A DNA stretch of 64,000 nucleotides from Rhizobium sp. 007. GTDB lineage: Bacteria; Pseudomonadota; Alphaproteobacteria; Rhizobiales; Rhizobiaceae. The DNA lies in assembly GCF_015353075.1 (NCBI RefSeq), contig NZ_CP064188.1, positions 496,001 to 560,000 of the forward strand, read 5' to 3'. Shown piece after piece: positions 7,910 through 17,464 of this stretch. The number at the start of each line of letters is the position of its first letter. Position 1 is the first letter of the stretch. A program made the translations under genes and the position numbers. Under the pieces are notes generated by a model. It did not search any database. It had not been told where the DNA came from and saw nothing but the letters and a program-made list of their open reading frames with translations.

Positions 7910-9373
7910 ATGCAGCGTTTCCAGTATTATATCGATGGTCAATTCCTAGACGGTGAAGCACGCTTCCCAAGCGTTGATCCGGCCACCGGGAAGGAATGGG
8001 CTGACTTGCCGGAAGCGCGCGAGGGTGATGTGGATCGGGCGGTCAACGCCGCTGAACAGGCACTCTATAACGGGGCCTGGTCAAAGATGACGGCCACGCA
8101 ACGCGGCAAGCTCATCTACCGGCTCGCTGATCTGGTCGCAGCCAACGCACAGAAGCTGGCAGAGCTCGAGACTCGCGACACCGGAAAGATCATCCGGGAA
8201 ACGTCGGCGCAGATCGCCTATGTCGCGGACTATTACCGCTATTACGCCGGCATCGCCGACAAGATTGAAGGATCCTATCTTCCCATCGACAAACCTGACA
8301 TGGATGTCTGGCTTCGCCGTGAGCCGATCGGCGTCGTTGCGATGGTCGTGCCCTGGAATAGCCAGCTGTTCTTGTCTGCGGTCAAGATCGGGCCGGCTCT
8401 TGCGGCCGGCTGCACGATGGTCGTCAAGGCCTCGGAAGACGGGCCAGCGCCGCTTCTGGAATTTGCGCGCCTCATTCACGAGGCAGGCTTTCCTGCGGGC
8501 GTCGTCAATATCATCACCGGCTTTGGCGCGTCCTGCGGGGCAGCACTCAGCCGCCATCCTAAGGTCGCGCATGTTGCCTTCACCGGTGGCCCCGAAACGG
8601 CGCGTCATATCGTGCGAAACTCGGCGGAGAACCTTGCCTCCACGTCACTCGAACTGGGCGGCAAATCACCCTTCATCGTTTTCGCCGACGCCGACCTTGA
8701 GAGTGCTGCCAATGCTCAGGTCGCGGGTATCTTTGCTGCGACCGGCCAAAGCTGTGTCGCCGGTTCGCGCCTGATTGTCGAGCGGTCTATCAAGGATGAG
8801 TTCCTGACCCTCTTGAAGGGCAAGGCAGAGGCGATCCGTATCGGTACCCCGTTGGACATGGCGACCGAGGTCGGTCCGCTTGCAACGCGGCGCCAGCAGG
8901 AGCACATAGCAGCGCTCCTCGACAAGTCCCTTCAAAGCGGCGCCCGCCTTGTCACCGGTGGCCATAGGCCCGGCGGTGAAGGCTACTACTTCCCGCCGAC
9001 AATTCTTGACTGCGACGGCGTCAATTCCCCTTCGCTGGTCAACGAATTCTTCGGTCCGGTTCTGTCCGTCGTCTCGTTCGAAACAGAATCCGAAGCGCTC
9101 GCGCTTGCGAACGATACGCAGTATGGGCTTGCCTCTGGCGTCTTCACCCAAAACCTGACGCGTGCTCATCGCCTGATGAAGGGAATTCGCGCCGGCATCG
9201 TCTGGGTCAACACCTATCGCGCCGTCTCGCCGATCGCGCCATTTGGCGGGTTCGGTCTGTCCGGGCATGGCAGGGAAGGCGGCATGGCCGCAGCGCTCGA
9301 CTACACCCGGACAAAAACGATCTGGTTAAGGACGTCGGACGACCCGATCCCTGATCCTTTCGTGATGCGGTGA
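7910..9373 (+). CDS. NAD(P)-dependent aldehyde dehydrogenase
   Basis: This 487-residue ALDH superfamily member has the cofactor-binding segments VVPWNSQLFLSAVKIGPALAAG and FTGGPETARHI, the general base in LELGGKSP and the catalytic cysteine in GQSCVAGSR. The C-terminal NTYRAVSPIAPFGGFGLSGHGREGG segment is typical. Start 7910 (ATG) has GGAG 8 bases upstream; a GTG at 7901 overlapping the previous stop has none. It would oxidise an aldehyde released by the monooxygenase/hydrolase steps to an acid for central metabolism. Confidence 0.92.
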   Translation: MQRFQYYIDGQFLDGEARFPSVDPATGKEWADLPEAREGDVDRAVNAAEQALYNGAWSKMTATQRGKLIYRLADLVAANAQKLAELETRDTGKIIRETSAQIAYVADYYRYYAGIADKIEGSYLPIDKPDMDVWLRREPIGVVAMVVPWNSQLFLSAVKIGPALAAGCTMVVKASEDGPAPLLEFARLIHEAGFPAGVVNIITGFGASCGAALSRHPKVAHVAFTGGPETARHIVRNSAENLASTSLELGGKSPFIVFADADLESAANAQVAGIFAATGQSCVAGSRLIVERSIKDEFLTLLKGKAEAIRIGTPLDMATEVGPLATRRQQEHIAALLDKSLQSGARLVTGGHRPGGEGYYFPPTILDCDGVNSPSLVNEFFGPVLSVVSFETESEALALANDTQYGLASGVFTQNLTRAHRLMKGIRAGIVWVNTYRAVSPIAPFGGFGLSGHGREGGMAAALDYTRTKTIWLRTSDDPIPDPFVMR

Positions 9374-9711
9374 TGGCGATGTTTTACGAGATCCGGACCT
9401 ACAGACTGAAGAACGGTGCGATCCCGCAATATCTGAAGGTTGTAGAAGAGGAGGGGATAGCCATTCAAAAGAGCCATCTCGGCAACCTCGTCGGTTATTT
9501 CTATTCGGAGATCGGCACCATCAACGAGATTGTCCACATCTGGGCGTTCTCGAGCCTGGACGACCGTGAGGCAAGGCGCATGCGCCTTATGGCTGACCCT
9601 CGGTGGCAGGCCTTTCTGCCGAAGATTCGTGATCTGATCGAAGTGGCGGAAAACAAGATTATGAAGGCAACCAGCTTCTCTCCAAAAAGCGGGGACGGAC
9701 TGCCGGCATAG
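9373..9711 (+). CDS. NIPSNAP-family protein
   Basis: This 112-residue protein begins MAMFYEIRTYRLKNG and has the alternating layout of the NIPSNAP (dimeric alpha/beta barrel) family, with VGYFYSEIGTINEIVHIWAF and DPRWQAFLPK. These proteins are small ferredoxin-like dimers often found in degradation operons; their chemistry is mostly unknown. The ATG at 9373 overlaps the ALDH stop; ATG 9379 is also possible. Co-transcription with the pathway is clear. The role may be monooxygenase-like, isomerase-like or protective. Confidence 0.85.
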   Translation: MAMFYEIRTYRLKNGAIPQYLKVVEEEGIAIQKSHLGNLVGYFYSEIGTINEIVHIWAFSSLDDREARRMRLMADPRWQAFLPKIRDLIEVAENKIMKATSFSPKSGDGLPA

Positions 9712-9750
9712 GAATGCGCATAAGACACTCCAAAACAAGGAAAAGGGAAC

Positions 9751-10761
9751 ATGAAACACACATTTGCATTCACGGCCTTGGCGGCAATCATGGCAGTAGC
9801 CATTCCCGCAAAAGCCGAAACGCTCGTCTTCTCAAGCTGGGGAGGAACGACGCAGGACGCGCAAAAGGCAGCCTGGGCGAACCCATATACGGAAAAGACC
9901 GGACTGCAAGTGGTGCAGGATGGCCCCACTGATTACGGCAAGCTGAAGGCCATGGTCGAGGCGAACCAGGTAACCTGGGACGTCGTCGATGTCGAAGGTG
10001 ACTATGCCGCGCAGGCAGGCAAAAACGGACTGCTTGAGAAGCTGGATTTCTCCGTCATCGACAAGTCCAAGCTCGATCCGCGTTTCGTAACGGATTATTC
10101 CGTCGGCAGCTTCTACTATTCCTTTGTGATCGGCTGCAATGCGGATGCGGTTGCTGCTTGCCCGAAGACCTGGGCCGATCTGTTCGACACGGCGAAGTTT
10201 CCAGGCAAGCGCACCTTCTATAAATGGTCGGCGCCCGGTGTGATTGAGGCGGCGCTCCTGGCTGACGGTGTTGCCGCCGACAAGCTCTATCCGCTTGACC
10301 TCGATCGCGCATTCAAGAAGCTCGATACGATCAAGTCGGAGATTATCTGGTGGTCAGGCGGCGCCCAGTCGCAGCAGCTGCTGGCATCCGCCGAAGCACC
10401 GTTCGGAAGCCTGTGGAACGGCCGCATGACAGCGCTCGCCAAAAGCGGCGTTAACGCCGAAACCTCCTGGGAGCAGAATATTACCGCCGCGGATTCGCTT
10501 GTCGTTCCGAAAGGTGCGCCGAATCTTGAGGCAGCCATGAAGTTCATCGCGGTGGCAACCTCGGCAGAACCGCAGGCAGCGCTTGCAAAAGCCACTGGAT
10601 ACGCGCCGATCAATCTGGAATCGGCCAAGTTGATGGATCCCGAGACGGCCAAGACACTGCCGGATCGGCAAACGGCCAGCCAGGTCAATGCGGACATGAG
10701 CTACTGGGCAGAAAACCGGGATGCTATCGGCGAGCGGTGGTACGCATGGCAGGCAAAATAG
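9751..10761 (+). CDS. ABC transporter substrate-binding protein, polyamine/PotD type
   Basis: A signal peptide (about residues 1-22, ending AVAIPAKA) precedes a periplasmic binding domain starting ETLVFSSWGG, typical of family-1 extracellular binding proteins of the spermidine/putrescine and opine group. Segments AAQAGKNGLLEKLDFSVID and WNGRMTALAKSG support the call. AAAAGGGAAC is the ribosome-binding region. It is encoded 39 bases after the NIPSNAP gene and ahead of two permeases and an ATPase. It presumably captures the operon's substrate, likely a cationic or amide-containing small molecule. Confidence 0.9.
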   Translation: MKHTFAFTALAAIMAVAIPAKAETLVFSSWGGTTQDAQKAAWANPYTEKTGLQVVQDGPTDYGKLKAMVEANQVTWDVVDVEGDYAAQAGKNGLLEKLDFSVIDKSKLDPRFVTDYSVGSFYYSFVIGCNADAVAACPKTWADLFDTAKFPGKRTFYKWSAPGVIEAALLADGVAADKLYPLDLDRAFKKLDTIKSEIIWWSGGAQSQQLLASAEAPFGSLWNGRMTALAKSGVNAETSWEQNITAADSLVVPKGAPNLEAAMKFIAVATSAEPQAALAKATGYAPINLESAKLMDPETAKTLPDRQTASQVNADMSYWAENRDAIGERWYAWQAK

Positions 10762-10879
10762 GCTGAAAAATGCAGCGCAACGCACGGCGAGCCCATGCCC
10801 GCCGTGCTAAAAGCGCAGCGTGCTCGGTCGGCCCCGGGACCTGCGGCGCTTGTCCGAACGTTCGGCAGGAAGGACTGTC

Positions 10880-11752
10880 ATGTCGACCTATAGTGATGCT
10901 TCCAGCGTGAGTGCGCCGGCGCCAAGAGCGCTCAGGCCAACAGGTTTCAGCGGGGTCGTTCCGGCTCTCGCCTTCGTGGCCATCTTCTTCATCGTGCCGG
11001 TGGCGGCACTGTTGCTGCGAAGTGTATTGGAACCGGTTCCCGGCTTCGGCAACTATGCTGAGCTGCTTGGATCTGCAACCTATCTCAAGATTTTCGCCAA
11101 TACCTTCATCGTATCAGGGTTGGTGACCGCTATATCGCTCTTGATCGGCTTTCCCGTTGCCTGGGCGCTGGCAATCATGCCTGGAAGGCTGGCATCGGTG
11201 ATTTTTGCGATCCTGCTGCTGTCGATGTGGACAAATCTGCTGGCGCGCACCTATGCCTGGATGGTGCTTTTGCAACGGACGGGTCTCATCAACAAGATGC
11301 TGATGGGCATGGGGCTGATCAATCAGCCGTTGCCGCTCGTCAACAATCTGACAGGTGTGACGATCGGCATGACCTATATCATGCTGCCCTTCATCATCCT
11401 GCCGCTCTACGGCGTGATCAAGAAGATCGACCCGGCAATCCTGCAGGCGGCTGCCCTTTGCGGTGCCAGCCTGTGGCAATGTCTCACGCGCGTTCTCCTG
11501 CCGCTGGCGGTGCCGGGCATGGCTGCAGGTGCCCTCATGGTTTTCGTCATGTCGCTTGGCTATTTCGTTACCCCCTCGCTTCTCGGCGGTACGGCGAACA
11601 TGATGCTGGCCGAGCTGATTGCCCAGTTCGTCCAGTCGCTGGTCAATTGGGGCATGGGGGGAGCGGCTGCCCTGGTACTCCTCGTTGTAACGCTTTCGCT
11701 CTATGTCGTTCAGCTGCGTTTCTTCGGCAGCCAGAACACCGGAGGGCGCTGA
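10880..11752 (+). CDS. ABC transporter permease, PotB type
   Basis: This 290-residue inner-membrane protein has six predicted transmembrane helices, the first at about residues 25-45 (VVPALAFVAIFFIVPVAALL). The cytoplasmic EAA-type loop, which contacts the ATPase, is at AAALCGASLWQCLTRVLLPLAVPG. The ATG at 10880 follows GGAAGGA. It pairs with the next permease, from which it is separated by one base. Confidence 0.9.
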   Translation: MSTYSDASSVSAPAPRALRPTGFSGVVPALAFVAIFFIVPVAALLLRSVLEPVPGFGNYAELLGSATYLKIFANTFIVSGLVTAISLLIGFPVAWALAIMPGRLASVIFAILLLSMWTNLLARTYAWMVLLQRTGLINKMLMGMGLINQPLPLVNNLTGVTIGMTYIMLPFIILPLYGVIKKIDPAILQAAALCGASLWQCLTRVLLPLAVPGMAAGALMVFVMSLGYFVTPSLLGGTANMMLAELIAQFVQSLVNWGMGGAAALVLLVVTLSLYVVQLRFFGSQNTGGR

Positions 11753-11753
11753 C

Positions 11754-12554
11754 ATGCTGCTTAACTTCGATCGTCTCGGCTGGTGGAAATACGCGCTTTT
11801 GACGATCACCATCCTGGCGGCTGCATTTTTGCTGCTGCCGATCTTCTTTATCGCGGCCCTTTCCCTTGGATCCTCGCAGTGGCTGATCTTTCCGCCTCCT
11901 GGCTGGACGCTGCAATGGTACCGGGAACTTCTGACCGATCCCCGGTGGCTGGAATCGGCCTGGACGAGCTTTAAGATTGCATCGATCGTCACCGTGCTTT
12001 CCGTTCTGCTCGGTCTTGTGACGTCGTTCGGGTTGGTTCGAGGAACGTTCCTGTTCCGTGACGCGCTCAAGGCGCTCTTCCTGACGCCGATGATCCTTCC
12101 CGTCGTCGTTCTTGCCGTCGCACTCTACGCCTTCTTTCTAAGGGTGGGCCTCGGTGGAACCTTGGCGGGCTTCGTGATCTCTCACCTCGTCCTTGCTCTT
12201 CCGTTCTCCATTCTGTCCATTTCCAGCGCGCTTGAAGGCTTCGATAAGTCCATCGAGGACGCGGCGATCCTTTGCGGCGCCTCGCCGCTTGAGGCGAGGA
12301 TCCGCGTAACGCTGCCTGCAATCAGCCACGGGATATTTTCCGCCGCTGTCTTTTCGTTCCTGACATCCTGGGACGAGGTGGTTGTGGCGATCTTCATGGC
12401 GAGCCCAACGCTACAGACCCTGCCGGTAAAAGTATGGGCCACGCTCAGGCAGGATCTTACGCCGGTCGTGGCTGCCGCCTCGACGCTTCTCATCTTTTTC
12501 ACGATCCTCTTGATGGCGCTTGTCGCTCTCGCACGCAAGGTACTGAAATCATGA
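11754..12554 (+). CDS. ABC transporter permease, PotC type
   Basis: This 266-residue membrane protein has an N-terminal helix ALLTITILAAAFLLLPIFF and the coupling-loop motif EDAAILCGASPLEARIRVTLP. It completes the membrane channel with the preceding permease. The stop overlaps the ATPase start (ATGA), so expression is coupled. Confidence 0.9.
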   Translation: MLLNFDRLGWWKYALLTITILAAAFLLLPIFFIAALSLGSSQWLIFPPPGWTLQWYRELLTDPRWLESAWTSFKIASIVTVLSVLLGLVTSFGLVRGTFLFRDALKALFLTPMILPVVVLAVALYAFFLRVGLGGTLAGFVISHLVLALPFSILSISSALEGFDKSIEDAAILCGASPLEARIRVTLPAISHGIFSAAVFSFLTSWDEVVVAIFMASPTLQTLPVKVWATLRQDLTPVVAAASTLLIFFTILLMALVALARKVLKS

Positions 12555-13624
12555 ATGACGCTTTCCTTCAGATCAAAGGTATCCGCAAGGAGTACGGCCC
12601 TGTTGTCGCGGTTCACGATGTCAACCTGCACGTTCAGCGCGGTGAGTTTCTGACCTTCTTGGGACCGTCGGGGTCGGGAAAGAGCACGACGCTTTACATC
12701 CTGGCGGGTTTTGAAACTCCGACAAAAGGCGACATCACGCTTGACGGCAAGACCCTGCTGGAAACCCCTTCGCACAAGCGCAACATCGGAATGGTCTTTC
12801 AGCGCTACACGTTGTTTCCGCATCTGACCGTTGGTGAAAACATTGCCTTTCCACTGAAGGTCAGGCGCAAGTCCAAGGCCGAGGTCGACACCAAGGTGAA
12901 GGAGATGCTGCGTCTCGTTAGACTTGAAGGATACGAGGATCGCAAGCCCGTACAGATGTCGGGCGGCCAGCAGCAACGTGTCGCCCTCGCCAGGGCGCTT
13001 GCCTACGATCCTCCGGTACTTCTGATGGACGAGCCGCTCTCGGCGCTGGACAAGAAGCTGCGGGAGGAAATTCAGCACGAAATACGCAGGATCCACCAGC
13101 AAACTGAAGTGACGATCCTATACGTGACCCATGACCAGGAAGAAGCGCTGCGGCTGTCCGATCGCATTGCGGTATTCTCTAAGGGTATGATCGATCAAAT
13201 TGGCACTGGGCCGCAACTCTATGCCAACCCGCGTACGCGTTTTGTCGCTGAATTCATCGGCGACAGCGACTTCATTTCCTGCGATCTGTTGTCATGTGCA
13301 GATGGAAAGGCGACGATCTCACTGGGCGGGGCGGCAGTTTTTGACCGGATCCCGGTCCATGGCATGGCGTCTAACGGCAAGGGGGCTCTCATGCTGAGAC
13401 CGGAACGCATTCGGCTATCGCGTCATCATGGCGGCAACGGTCTCAGTGCAACAGTCAGGGACATCACCTTCCTCGGCAATAATATCCATGTGGCAACGGC
13501 AACGGCCGCCGGTGAAACCCTGTCGGTGCGACTGCCTTTTGGGCACGAGGCAATCGCCGGCCTGAGCCCTGGGGACCGGGTTCGGCTTGAATTCGACCCC
13601 GGTGCCGCGCACGTGTTCTGTTGA
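12551..13624 (+). CDS. ABC transporter ATP-binding protein, PotA type
   Basis: This 357-residue ATPase has Walker A GPSGSGKST (about residues 40-48), the Q-loop in GMVFQRYTLFPHLTV, signature MSGGQQQR, Walker B VLLMDEPLSALD and H-loop YVTHDQEEAL. The C-terminal 110 residues form a TOBE domain (MLRPERIRLS, GLSPGDRVRLEF) as in spermidine/putrescine and iron importers. It ends the operon. Confidence 0.93.
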   Translation: MNDAFLQIKGIRKEYGPVVAVHDVNLHVQRGEFLTFLGPSGSGKSTTLYILAGFETPTKGDITLDGKTLLETPSHKRNIGMVFQRYTLFPHLTVGENIAFPLKVRRKSKAEVDTKVKEMLRLVRLEGYEDRKPVQMSGGQQQRVALARALAYDPPVLLMDEPLSALDKKLREEIQHEIRRIHQQTEVTILYVTHDQEEALRLSDRIAVFSKGMIDQIGTGPQLYANPRTRFVAEFIGDSDFISCDLLSCADGKATISLGGAAVFDRIPVHGMASNGKGALMLRPERIRLSRHHGGNGLSATVRDITFLGNNIHVATATAAGETLSVRLPFGHEAIAGLSPGDRVRLEFDPGAAHVFC

Positions 13625-13785
13625 GGTTCGGGCATGAAGCCCGACGATCGTTCGCTCTCTACAGAGAAGTCTGGACGCGTCGTTAGCTAGACTCTGATCT
13701 TTTAGTATCAAGCAATCTGAGCTTGTGTCGGTCTGACCCCTTCAAGGCCCAGACCAACATCTCCTTCCACAGGAAGCGCTACCTC

Positions 13786-14481
13786 TCAAAAGAAGTGACT
13801 ATGTGCCTCGCGAATTGTCTCGACGGTGGCAAGCGTGCCTGTAAGGTGGCGGCGTACGGCTTCCTGTGCCCGCGGGACGTCTCCATCTCGCACATTGTCC
13901 ATTATTTCCCGGTGCGAATACAAGATCGTGCCGGCTTTGCCGGGATCCATCAAGTTGAGCTTACGAAGGCGATCAATATGCCCGGATCGCGACTGGACCA
14001 GCACCCACAGATCCGCAACGCCCGCACCTTCGAACATGGTTTGGTGGAACTGGCGATCGAGAAGCGCGAAGCGTTCTAGGTCATGATCCACGTTGAGCGC
14101 CGTTTCTTGAAGGGCCACCAGACGATCGGCTCGTTTGATGACGGCTTCGGGCTGGGTTTCCGTCAGAGACCGAATGACTTCCAATTCAAGAGAGAGCCGC
14201 AGGAACTGCGTCTCGCGCGCCTGGCGCAAATCGATGCGCGTGACTTCCGTGCGGGACTGCGGATAAACCACCACGAGGCCTTCCGCCTCTAGCATTTGCA
14301 GAGCGTCGCGCACCGGTGTCTGGCTGACGCCGTAGGCCATGGCGATCTCGCTGCGCGACAGATGCATGCCCGGGGGCAGATCGAGCGAGATGATGCGAGC
14401 GCGCAGCACGTCGTAGAGCTGGCGCGAGGTCGAGGTGCGTTTGAGCGCAATTGTCGGGGAAAGATCGTTCAGAGCGTCCAT
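13786..14481 (-). CDS. GntR-family regulator, FCD subfamily
   Basis: This 231-residue regulator has a winged helix (about residues 15-80: RQLYDVLRARIISLDLPPG, then AYGVSQTPVRDALQMLEAEG) and a C-terminal FCD domain (ETQFLRLSLELEVIRSL, DRQFHQTMFEGAGVADLW). It is divergent from the taurine-type ABC operon at 14634, with 152 bases between starts, and is the likely regulator of that operon. The effector is probably an acidic substrate such as a sugar acid, judged from the dehydratase/aldolase genes downstream. Confidence 0.9.
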   Translation of the reverse strand: MDALNDLSPTIALKRTSTSRQLYDVLRARIISLDLPPGMHLSRSEIAMAYGVSQTPVRDALQMLEAEGLVVVYPQSRTEVTRIDLRQARETQFLRLSLELEVIRSLTETQPEAVIKRADRLVALQETALNVDHDLERFALLDRQFHQTMFEGAGVADLWVLVQSRSGHIDRLRKLNLMDPGKAGTILYSHREIMDNVRDGDVPRAQEAVRRHLTGTLATVETIREAHSHFF

Positions 14482-14546
14482 GAAACCTCACTTTGACGGC
14501 CATTATAGCCAGTAAGAATCTTGATCTCAAACTAATATATTAACAT

Positions 14547-14558
14547 AGTTGACCAACT
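14547..14558. promoter_or_regulatory. Candidate GntR operator between 13786 and 14634 genes
   Basis: AGTTGACCAACT is symmetric except at the two central bases and lies in the AT-rich divergent promoter region. Size and form suit an FCD-type GntR site. No second copy was seen, so support is modest. Confidence 0.35.
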
Positions 14559-14633
14559 GATATTTTAGTGTTTCACTCTGCCGGTGCTGGGAGGCACGTT
14601 TCGTACGTTTGGGACTTACAGTGGGAGGATAGG

Positions 14634-15635
14634 ATGTTGAGACTTTTGGGTGCTGCCGCGATCGCAGCTCTTTTCGCGACGCTTCCGGCTTCGGCTCAGG
14701 AAAAGACTGCGATCTCCATTACACGGCAGCCGGGGATTCTGTATCTTGCGAGCCACGTCATGGAAACGCAAAAGCTCATTGAGAAACAGGCTGCGAAGGA
14801 GGGGCTGGACGGCCTCACGATCGAATGGCGAACCTTTAGCGGCGGTGGAGCGCAGACCGATGCATTGCTCGCAGGCAATGTCGACATCGTCAACACGGGG
14901 TCGGGTAATCTTCTTCTGCTTTGGGATCGTACAAAGGGCCGCGTAAAAGGCATCATTCCGAGTTCCGCGCAGCCGGTCATCATGGTCTCCAATGATCCCA
15001 AGATCAAATCACTCGATGATATCGGCCCGAGCGACAAGATCGCCGTTCCGACCGTCGGCGTCTCGACGCAGGCGATTCTGCTGCAGATGGTCGCCGCCGC
15101 AAAGTATGGCGAAGACCAGGTCCGCAAGCTCGACAGCAATACCGTACAGCTTGGCCATCCGGACGCGGTCGCGGCCATCGCCAATCCCAATCACGAAGTC
15201 AAAAACCATTTCTCAGCACCGCCCTTCCAGTACATCGAGCTAAAACAGAAGGGCGTGCATCGCGTCACGGACTCGCGCGAAATCATCGGAGGTTCCCTCA
15301 CTCAGGCGACGTTCTTCACGACGACCGGGTTTGCTGAAAGCAATCCCGTCATCATCAAGGCCGTGCGTGAGGCAACCAAGCAAGCAGTGGCCTACATCAA
15401 GAACGATCCAAAGGGCGCCCTCGAAGCCTACAAGACCATCACCGGAGACAAGACGTCGATCGACGATCTCATGGCGATCATGAACGAGCCGGGTTTCATC
15501 GACGACTACCGGACCGAGCCGCAGGGGACGATGAAGTTCGCAACGCATTTGAACAAGATCGGGACGCTGAAGATGCAGCCAAAAGCATGGACCGACTACT
15601 ACTTGCCTGAATCCGCCGACCTCAACGGCAACTGA
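14634..15635 (+). CDS. ABC transporter substrate-binding protein, nitrate/sulfonate/taurine (NMT1-like) type
   Basis: A signal peptide of about 21 residues (LGAAAIAALFATLPASAQ) precedes an NMT1/SsuA-like domain with ISITRQPGILYLASHVMETQKL, SGGGAQTDALLAGNVDIVNTG, and a DKIAVPTVGVSTQAILLQM segment. The ATG at 14634 follows GGGAGGATAGG. The family usually imports nitrate, sulfonates, taurine or thiamine precursors. Here it is linked to sugar-acid enzymes, so a carboxylated sugar acid or aromatic ligand is possible. Confidence 0.9.
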   Translation: MLRLLGAAAIAALFATLPASAQEKTAISITRQPGILYLASHVMETQKLIEKQAAKEGLDGLTIEWRTFSGGGAQTDALLAGNVDIVNTGSGNLLLLWDRTKGRVKGIIPSSAQPVIMVSNDPKIKSLDDIGPSDKIAVPTVGVSTQAILLQMVAAAKYGEDQVRKLDSNTVQLGHPDAVAAIANPNHEVKNHFSAPPFQYIELKQKGVHRVTDSREIIGGSLTQATFFTTTGFAESNPVIIKAVREATKQAVAYIKNDPKGALEAYKTITGDKTSIDDLMAIMNEPGFIDDYRTEPQGTMKFATHLNKIGTLKMQPKAWTDYYLPESADLNGN

Positions 15636-15711
15636 GCTGCATCTATCCGGCAGAAGGCAGGCAGCTTTTTGCCGGATAAGCCCGCCCCCTTTTCATGTGA
15701 GGACGTCGTCA

Positions 15712-16530
15712 ATGTTCCAGTCCGCAGCAGCTGTTTCACCGGCGCATCAGGCTATTGCGCAAGCGGCTGAACCACTCTTGAGTGTCGAGAAAGTTACGCT
15801 GCGCTACAAGACGCCGAACCTCCTGGTCACCGCCACCGAACAGGTTTCCTTCAGCGTCAGGAAATCAGACCGGTTCGTGCTTCTAGGTCCATCGGGCTGC
15901 GGTAAGTCGACGCTGCTGAAAGCCGTAGGCGGATACATGAAGCCCGTCAGCGGTTCCATCCGCATCAACGGCCGGACGGTGACGAAACCGGGTCCGGACC
16001 GCATGATGGTGTTTCAGGAATTCGATCAGCTGATGCCCTGGAAGACCGTTTTGGAAAACGTGATGTTTCCGCTGCTGGTTGCGCGCAAGCTGCTGCCAAA
16101 GGAAGCAGAGGAAATCGCCCGCGCCTATATCGACAAGGTAAAGCTGACGCGCGCCGTCGACAGTTTTCCCCATACCCTATCTGGCGGGATGAAACAGCGT
16201 GTCGCCATTGCGCGCGGCATGGCGATGCAACCCGACATCCTTTTGATGGATGAACCTTTCGCGGCGCTCGACGCGCTGACGCGCCGCCAGATGCAGGACG
16301 AACTGCTTCAGCTTTGGGATGATACGAAGTTTACCGTCATCTTCGTCACCCATTCGATCGCTGAAGCGATCAAGATCTCCAACCGTATTCTGCTTCTGTC
16401 ACCCCACCCGGGGCGCGTCAAAGCGGAAGTCGTGGATGTCGACAAAGCCTCGAACGAGGACGGGACCGCAGCTGCACTCGAGCGGGATATCCACGATCTT
16501 CTGTTCTCTGAACCAGGCCATCGGGAGTAA
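15712..16530 (+). CDS. ABC transporter ATP-binding protein, SsuB/TauB type
   Basis: This 272-residue ATPase has Walker A GPSGCGKSTLL, Q-loop MVFQEFDQLMPW (the tryptophan-containing form typical of taurine/nitrate importers), signature LSGGMKQR, Walker B ILLMDEPFAALD and H-loop VTHSIAEAIKI. The ATG at 15712 has GTGAGGAC upstream. It is coupled to the permease gene 6 bases downstream. Confidence 0.93.
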   Translation: MFQSAAAVSPAHQAIAQAAEPLLSVEKVTLRYKTPNLLVTATEQVSFSVRKSDRFVLLGPSGCGKSTLLKAVGGYMKPVSGSIRINGRTVTKPGPDRMMVFQEFDQLMPWKTVLENVMFPLLVARKLLPKEAEEIARAYIDKVKLTRAVDSFPHTLSGGMKQRVAIARGMAMQPDILLMDEPFAALDALTRRQMQDELLQLWDDTKFTVIFVTHSIAEAIKISNRILLLSPHPGRVKAEVVDVDKASNEDGTAAALERDIHDLLFSEPGHRE

Positions 16531-16536
16531 GCCATC

Positions 16537-17409
16537 ATGAGCGCACCACAGATCCTGCTGGCCGAAGAAAGCGCCAACGCGCGCCCGGCCTATGCCAACA
16601 TTGCCGCGATCGAGCAGAAGCTCGGGCCAGTTGAACTCATCTGGGGTATCGGCGCTGTCCGAAAGGCCCTGCTGATTATCGCGCTTGCGCTCCTGTGGCA
16701 GGTCTACGCCACTTACCTCGACAACCCACTTCTATTTCCGACCCTCGCCGACACGCTGGTGACGCTCGTCGATCGCTTCGCGGATGGCACGCTGCCGGCG
16801 CGCATCTGGACCACCTTGAAGATCCTTTTGATGGGATATGCGGCGGGAACGATCCTGGCGGCCATCCTGACCGTGCTGGCGATCAACACGCGCATCGGCA
16901 CGGACTTCCTCGAGACGATGACCGCCATGTTCAACCCGCTTCCGGCCATTTCACTTCTGCCGCTGGCGCTCATCTGGTTCGGCCTGGGCGCCTCAAGCCT
17001 CGTCTTCGTGCTCGTGCATTCCGTGCTCTGGGCCGTGGCGCTGAACACCCATTCCGGGTTTCTCGGCGTCTCCCGCACTCTGCGCATGGTCGGGGCCAAT
17101 TACGGCCTGTCCGGCTTGTCCTACGTCGTTCGCATTCTCATCCCGGCTGCGTTTCCCTCGATCCTTACCGGTCTTAAGATTGGCTGGGCCTTCGCCTGGC
17201 GCACACTGATTGCCGCCGAACTCGTCTTCGGCGTCTCGTCCGGGCAGGGCGGCCTTGGCTGGTTCATCTTCGAAAACCGCAATCTTCTCGACATCCCGGC
17301 CGTTTTTGCCGGACTGCTGACCGTCATCGTCATCGGTCTGGTGGTTGAAAATTTGGTCTTCCAGACGATTGAACGCCACACTATCCAGAAATGGGGCATG
17401 AAGGAATGA
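16537..17409 (+). CDS. ABC transporter permease, SsuC/TauC type
   Basis: This 290-residue membrane protein has a first helix near residues 45-62 (KALLIIALALLWQVYATYL) and the coupling loop RTLRMVGANYGLSGLSYVVR characteristic of nitrate/taurine permeases. It completes a three-gene importer and is followed after 55 bases by the dehydratase gene, probably in the same transcript. Confidence 0.9.
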   Translation: MSAPQILLAEESANARPAYANIAAIEQKLGPVELIWGIGAVRKALLIIALALLWQVYATYLDNPLLFPTLADTLVTLVDRFADGTLPARIWTTLKILLMGYAAGTILAAILTVLAINTRIGTDFLETMTAMFNPLPAISLLPLALIWFGLGASSLVFVLVHSVLWAVALNTHSGFLGVSRTLRMVGANYGLSGLSYVVRILIPAAFPSILTGLKIGWAFAWRTLIAAELVFGVSSGQGGLGWFIFENRNLLDIPAVFAGLLTVIVIGLVVENLVFQTIERHTIQKWGMKE

Positions 17410-17464
17410 AGACTGCTTCCTTGTTTGTATTTGCCTCCGTTCATCATCCTTCTCGGACAATGCC

